Source of the DNA: Janthinobacterium sp051380875
Lineage (GTDB): Bacteria; Pseudomonadota; Gammaproteobacteria; Burkholderiales; Burkholderiaceae_D
DNA length: 64,000 bases
Direction of reading: 5' to 3'
Assembly (NCBI RefSeq): GCF_051380875.1
Contig: NZ_JBNYXW010000017.1
Location: 62,001 to 126,000 of the forward strand
The stretch's first letter is position 1. Every line of letters begins with the position of its first letter. Made by a program: the position numbers and the translations under genes. Under the pieces are notes generated by a model. It saw nothing but the letters and a program-made list of their open reading frames with translations. It did not search any database and had not been told where the DNA came from. This document shows, in pieces, positions 59,798 through 64,000 of this stretch.

Positions 59798-62002
59798 TTA
59801 CGCCACCGCGAGCACGCGCCGTTCGCGCAGCAGCGCCGTGAATTGTGCCGCGCCCAGGGGGCGGCTGAAATAATAGCCCTGCATCTCGTCGCAGCCGTGC
59901 TGCGTCAGGAAGTCGACTTGTTCGCGCGTCTCCACGCCTTCGGCGATGACGCGCATGTCCAGGTTATGTGCCAGCGAGATGACGGAGCGGGCGATGGCCG
60001 CATCGCTGCTGCTGGTGGTGACGTCGTCGACGAACGATTTGTCGATTTTCAGCACGTCGATGGGGAAGCGCTTCAGGTAGCCCAGGCTGGAATAGCCGGT
60101 GCCGAAGTCGTCGAGTGAAATACCCACGCCGATGTCTTTCAGGCGCGTCAGGGCCGCCACGGCCTTGTCCGGGTCGCCCATCACCGTGCTTTCCGTGATT
60201 TCGATACCCAGGCAAGCGGGCGCGATGGCGTACTTGCGCAAGGTCGCCTCGACAAACGGCACCGTGCGGTCCTGCGCGAACTGTTTGCCCGACAGGTTGA
60301 CAGCCACCTTGATGCTGCCCAGGCCCGCGTCGTGCCAGACGCGGATCTGCGCACAGACGCTTTCCAGCACCCACTCGCCAATCGCCGTGATCGAGCCGTA
60401 TTCCTCGGCCAGGGCGATGAACAGGCCAGGCGGCACCTTGCCCAGCACCGGGTTATCCCAACGCAGCAACGCTTCGGCGCCCAGCATGGCGCCCGTGCGC
60501 AAGCACATCTGCGGCTGGTAATGCACTTCGAATTCATCGCGGCCGATGGCGCCGCGCAGCTGCTGCTGCATGACCAGGCGGGCGCGGATATCGCTGCCCA
60601 TGCGCTCGGTGAAGAAGGCGTAATGGTCGCGTCCCATTTCCTTGGCGCGCACCAGGGCCGTGTCGGCGTGGCGCAGCACATCATCGAGGCTGTCGCCGTC
60701 GGCCGGGCACATGGCGATGCCGATGCTGGTGGTCAAAGCCAGGCGTTCGCCATCGACGCTGAGTTCTTCGCGCAAGCCGGCCAGGATGGTTTGCGCCAGC
60801 GCAAGCGTACGCCCCAGCAGGGCATCGTCCTGCAGCAGGATCTGGAATTCGTCGCCGCCCTGGCGCGCCACCGTATCGCCTTCGCGCACGCAGCCGGAGA
60901 GGAAACGCGCCACCACCTGCAGCGCCTTGTCGCCCACGGCCTGGCCGTGCGAATCGTTGATGTTCTTGAAGCGGTCCAGGTCGAGGCACATCAGTACTAC
61001 TTGCTGGCCGTCGCGCACGGCGCCGGCGCGCACCTGCTCGAAGCGCTCGCGCATCAAGAGCCGGTTCGGCAACCCCGTCAGGGCGTCGTGGTAAGAGAGA
61101 AAATCGATCAGGTGCTGCTCGGCCTTGCGCTCGCTGATGTCGAGGAAGACGCCCACGTAGTTGACCACGGCGCCATCGGCCCCCTGCACGGTGGAGACGC
61201 TGAGCAAACACGGATAGGTGTCGCCACACTTGCGCCGCGTCTGCACCTCGCCCGACCAGCAGCCGCTGCTGCGCAAGCCCTGGCGCATGGCCAGCAGCAC
61301 CGCCTCACCCGTGTGCTGCGCATGCAGGCGCATAATGTCGGTGCCCGCCACGTCCTGCGCCGCATAGCCGGAGATACGCGTAAAGGCAGGATTGGCGCTG
61401 ACGATGACGCCGGCAGGGTCGGTGATCAGGATGGCGTCCTGGGTCGCTTCAAAGAACTGCCCCGACAGGCGCAGCAATTCTTCGCTGGCGCGGCGCATCT
61501 GCACTTCGCGCGCCAGGGTGCCGACCACCTGCTCCAGTTCGGCCGTGCGCTCGGCCACGCGGAGCTCCAGGTTGGCGCGCTCCTGCGCCAGCTGAAGCTG
61601 CGCCCGCGCCAGGCGCACATGGGCATCGGTGCGGGCAAGGATTTCCTCGGCATGGAATGGCTTGGCGATGAAGTCGACGGCGCCCAGCGCAAAGCCGCGC
61701 ACCTTGTCGTCGGTATCGTATTGGGCCGACAGGAAAATCACGGGCACCTGGCGCAGCGCCGGCATTTCCTTCAGGCGGCGGCACACTTCAAAGCCATCGA
61801 GGCCGGGCATGCGCACATCGAGCAGGATCAGTTCGGGCGGGCGCGCCTGGGCCGTCCACAGGGCCAGTTCGCCATTCGGCGCCTGGCGCACCGCATACCC
61901 GGCGCCAGCGAGCAAATCGCTCAACAATTTGAGCGAGGCCGGCGTATCTTCAACGATCAGTACTTCACCCTTCGTGTTCACTTCCGAAAAATCGCGGTGC
62001 AT
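59798..62002 (-). CDS. Response regulator with PAS, GGDEF and EAL domains
   Basis: A 734-residue cytoplasmic c-di-GMP protein. The receiver has Asp62 (LILLDVRMPG) and FIAKPF; a coiled coil follows; PAS about 180-290 (AILITDPAGVIVSANPAF). GGDEF is at 382-386 with an REGD I-site before it, and EAL at 510-512 with DDFGTGYSS. Both catalytic motifs are intact. The adjacent sensor kinase on the same strand is a possible phosphate donor. Confidence 0.94.
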   Translation of the reverse strand: MHRDFSEVNTKGEVLIVEDTPASLKLLSDLLAGAGYAVRQAPNGELALWTAQARPPELILLDVRMPGLDGFEVCRRLKEMPALRQVPVIFLSAQYDTDDKVRGFALGAVDFIAKPFHAEEILARTDAHVRLARAQLQLAQERANLELRVAERTAELEQVVGTLAREVQMRRASEELLRLSGQFFEATQDAILITDPAGVIVSANPAFTRISGYAAQDVAGTDIMRLHAQHTGEAVLLAMRQGLRSSGCWSGEVQTRRKCGDTYPCLLSVSTVQGADGAVVNYVGVFLDISERKAEQHLIDFLSYHDALTGLPNRLLMRERFEQVRAGAVRDGQQVVLMCLDLDRFKNINDSHGQAVGDKALQVVARFLSGCVREGDTVARQGGDEFQILLQDDALLGRTLALAQTILAGLREELSVDGERLALTTSIGIAMCPADGDSLDDVLRHADTALVRAKEMGRDHYAFFTERMGSDIRARLVMQQQLRGAIGRDEFEVHYQPQMCLRTGAMLGAEALLRWDNPVLGKVPPGLFIALAEEYGSITAIGEWVLESVCAQIRVWHDAGLGSIKVAVNLSGKQFAQDRTVPFVEATLRKYAIAPACLGIEITESTVMGDPDKAVAALTRLKDIGVGISLDDFGTGYSSLGYLKRFPIDVLKIDKSFVDDVTTSSSDAAIARSVISLAHNLDMRVIAEGVETREQVDFLTQHGCDEMQGYYFSRPLGAAQFTALLRERRVLAVA

Positions 62003-62175
62003 GTAGCAGTTCTCTCAGCTTTGGATGAGGCACGGCGCTCTCGCGCCACGCTGGACAAGACACTCTTTGCAGTGAACTACGTACTATCATCATAATCTTT
62101 ATTGCAATTTAGCACCATCCATCGCCGGTACTTTACTTGCTTTTTCATCTAATCCGATGTTGGCCGTCCACACTT

Positions 62176-64000
62176 TCACATTGCCGCCAGCGTGCCATCG
62201 GCTTCCAGCAAGGCGCACAGCTGGCGGTACTGATGCTGCTCCAGCATCGCCTGCAGCGGCGCCAGCAGCGGCGTTGCCGCCGGCGGCAAGGCGGCCAGCA
62301 GCAGATCCACGCGGGCCAGGTTCAATTCACGCAGCGCCACCAGCAAGGCGGCACGCTCGCCGGGCGCCAGCAGCGCCAGGTCTCTTGCCTGCAGCGCCGG
62401 CCGCAGTGCTGGCAGCACTTCGGCCGAGGCTTGCATGGGCATGGACAGCGGCACGGGCGCCGGCACTTCGGCCGCCTGCACGACAATACTGAAACGGAAG
62501 GTGGCGCCCTGCCCCGGCGTCGATTCCACCGTCAGCTCACCTTTCATCAGCTGCACGAATTGGCGCGAAATGGCCAGGCCCAAGCCCGTGCCATCCTTGG
62601 CCCCCGCACTGCCGGCCTGCACGAAAGGCTCGAAGATGCGCTGCTGGTCATCGACGGCGATGCCGATGCCCGTGTCGCTGACGGCAAACGACAAGCGCCA
62701 TTGATCATCCTCAAGGCGCTCGCCGCGCACGCGCAGGGTAACGCAGCCTGCGCCCGCGAACTTGACGGCATTCGACATCAGGTTCAGCAGCACCTGGCGC
62801 AGGCGGGTGGCGTCAAGCAGCGCCGCCGGCGGCACGGCGACGCAATCGAGGCGCAACGCCAGGCCCTGCTGCTCGGCGCGCATGCCCAGCATATCCATGG
62901 TTTCCTGCAGCAGCGGCGCCAGCGCCACCACGGCCGTTTGCGTTTGCAAGCGTCCCGCCTCGCCCTTCGACAGTTCGAGGATTTCATTGATCAAGGTCAA
63001 TAGATGCGTGCCCGAGCGGTGGATGATGGCCAGGTTGCGCTTTTCATCGGCCTGCATGTTGGGCGAGGCGGCCATCAGGCGCGAAAAGCCAATCACGGAA
63101 TTCAAGGGCGTGCGCAATTCGTGGCTCATGTTGGCGAGAAAAATGCTCTTGGCGCGGTTCGCGGCCTGCGCCTGGCTGACGGCCACCGACAGCGCGCCCG
63201 TGCGCTCGGCCACCAGCTCTTCCAGGTGGTGGCGGTGGCGCAGCAGTTCCAGTTCCGCTTCGCGGTGCGCCGTGATGTCGTAGTTCGAGCCCACCAGGCG
63301 CAGGGGATTGCCCGCGCCATCGCGGAAGATCACGGCATCGGCCTTGATGTAGCGCATGCTGCCGTCGGGCCACCGGATGCGGTATTCATGCGAGAACGCC
63401 TGGCCTGCATGCAGGGCCGCGCGCAATGCCTGTTTCGCGGCCAGCACGTCGTCCGGCAGCAGGGCCGCGCGCCAGATGGCCGCCGGCGCCACGCCGCTGC
63501 CCGCATCGGCCTTGAACTGCGTATACATCTGCTCATCCCACTCCAACGCGTCGTGCCGCACGTTCCAGTCCCAGATGCCGATGCTGGCCGCGCCGGTGGC
63601 CATCTGCACGCGCTCCTCGCTGCGCTGCAAGGCCCGGTAACGGCTGTCGAGCAGCGCCACCATGTCGCGGATGCTGCGGTACAAGGTGCGCAGCTCGCCC
63701 AGGAACCAGGCTTGCGGCGGCGAGCCGAACGCTTCGCTCTGCCCCGCCTTGACGCCAGCGGCGTACTGGCCGATAGCGCGCAAGGGCTTGAGCATCAGCC
63801 ACCACATCACGAGCCAGATGCTAGCCACCAGGATCACGTCGAGCGCCACGATCATGGCGCCGATGGCCAGCGCGCGCTGGCGCAGCTGCGCGTGCAGCAG
63901 GGCCGGCGTGGCATACACGGCGACGCTGCCGATGACTTGCCCGCCCATCGTCACCGCGCGCCGTTCGACCAGCCAGCCAGGCTCGCCGGGCAGCACGGAC
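62176..64000 (-). CDS. PAS sensor histidine kinase, N terminus cut by the window
   Basis: About 608 residues visible; the frame runs out of the window. A membrane helix (LAIGAMIVALDVILVASIWL) follows a periplasmic end (WLVERRAVTMGGQVIGSVAV), then HAMP-like and PAS (WDWNVRHDALEWDEQMY, YRIRWPDGSMRYIKA). The HisKA box FLANMSHELRTPLNSVIGFS, N box LLNLMSNAVKF, and DTGIGI/GTGLGLAI are present. A C-terminal 110-residue helical tail is reminiscent of a phosphotransfer or dimer segment, but without a clear HPt His. Lies 173 bp before the response-regulator gene. Confidence 0.92.
   Translation of the reverse strand, partial: SVLPGEPGWLVERRAVTMGGQVIGSVAVYATPALLHAQLRQRALAIGAMIVALDVILVASIWLVMWWLMLKPLRAIGQYAAGVKAGQSEAFGSPPQAWFLGELRTLYRSIRDMVALLDSRYRALQRSEERVQMATGAASIGIWDWNVRHDALEWDEQMYTQFKADAGSGVAPAAIWRAALLPDDVLAAKQALRAALHAGQAFSHEYRIRWPDGSMRYIKADAVIFRDGAGNPLRLVGSNYDITAHREAELELLRHRHHLEELVAERTGALSVAVSQAQAANRAKSIFLANMSHELRTPLNSVIGFSRLMAASPNMQADEKRNLAIIHRSGTHLLTLINEILELSKGEAGRLQTQTAVVALAPLLQETMDMLGMRAEQQGLALRLDCVAVPPAALLDATRLRQVLLNLMSNAVKFAGAGCVTLRVRGERLEDDQWRLSFAVSDTGIGIAVDDQQRIFEPFVQAGSAGAKDGTGLGLAISRQFVQLMKGELTVESTPGQGATFRFSIVVQAAEVPAPVPLSMPMQASAEVLPALRPALQARDLALLAPGERAALLVALRELNLARVDLLLAALPPAATPLLAPLQAMLEQHQYRQLCALLEADGTLAAM

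Noticed and set aside
1..64000. CRISPR array, insertion sequence, prophage or integrated element
   Set aside because: No regularly spaced repeats, transposase, integrase or phage structural genes were seen, and composition is uniform.

Overview
The window is chromosomal DNA from a high-GC Betaproteobacterium, most likely Oxalobacteraceae close to Janthinobacterium. The gene order thrS-infC-rpmI-rplT-pheS-pheT-ihfA-merR, the AcnD/PrpF-type methylcitrate pathway, and the GC-rich coding with many c-di-GMP and chemotaxis proteins all point that way. No insertion sequence, prophage or CRISPR array was seen. Genus assignment is inference.

Layout. 1-1016: start of a purine/xanthine (NCS2) permease, cut by the window edge and preceded by a possible leader ORF. 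1597-9677 (minus): the propionate operon prpB-prpC-acnD-prpF-prpE, read from a near-consensus sigma-54 promoter with TGTTTCA/TGAAACA enhancer-like repeats. The regulator gene prpR is not in the window. 10020-14500: two small look-alike proteins, an MBL-fold hydrolase, a secreted M28 peptidase, a GNAT acetyltransferase and a glycine-zipper envelope protein. 14651-24717: genes for protein phosphorylation signalling (PP2C phosphatase, FHA protein, Ser/Thr kinase with a SUMF1-like tail, SPFH-like coiled-coil zinc-ribbon protein), interrupted by a YdjM-like membrane protein, pirin and OsmC. 25050-27814: small envelope proteins, a CorA/ZntB-type transporter and Rnk. 28378-37563: GGDEF-EAL protein, release factor 3, chemoreceptor, Crp/Fnr regulator and a CHASE3 histidine kinase/LuxR response regulator pair. 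37754-46102: translation cluster plus two identical tRNA-Val genes. 46262-53964: acyltransferases, an aspartoacylase-like enzyme, a guanidine-II riboswitch controlling two SMR exporters, a urea transporter, and an ArsR-type regulator with an Old Yellow Enzyme. 53961-59646 (minus): urease operon ureDABCEFGJ with a sigma-54 promoter and an NtrC-like site. 59798-64000: response regulator-PAS-GGDEF-EAL protein and a partial sensor kinase.

Themes. Nitrogen handling recurs: purine uptake, urea uptake, guanidinium export, and urease under apparent nitrogen control. The most notable regulatory sequences are the guanidine-II riboswitch, the two sigma-54 promoters, a duplicated promoter architecture (12-mer to TATAGTCC, 44 nt apart in both copies) before two envelope genes, and several intergenic palindromes or repeats. 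The split phosphatase/FHA and kinase/SPFH gene pairs are the best candidate for a poorly described system.
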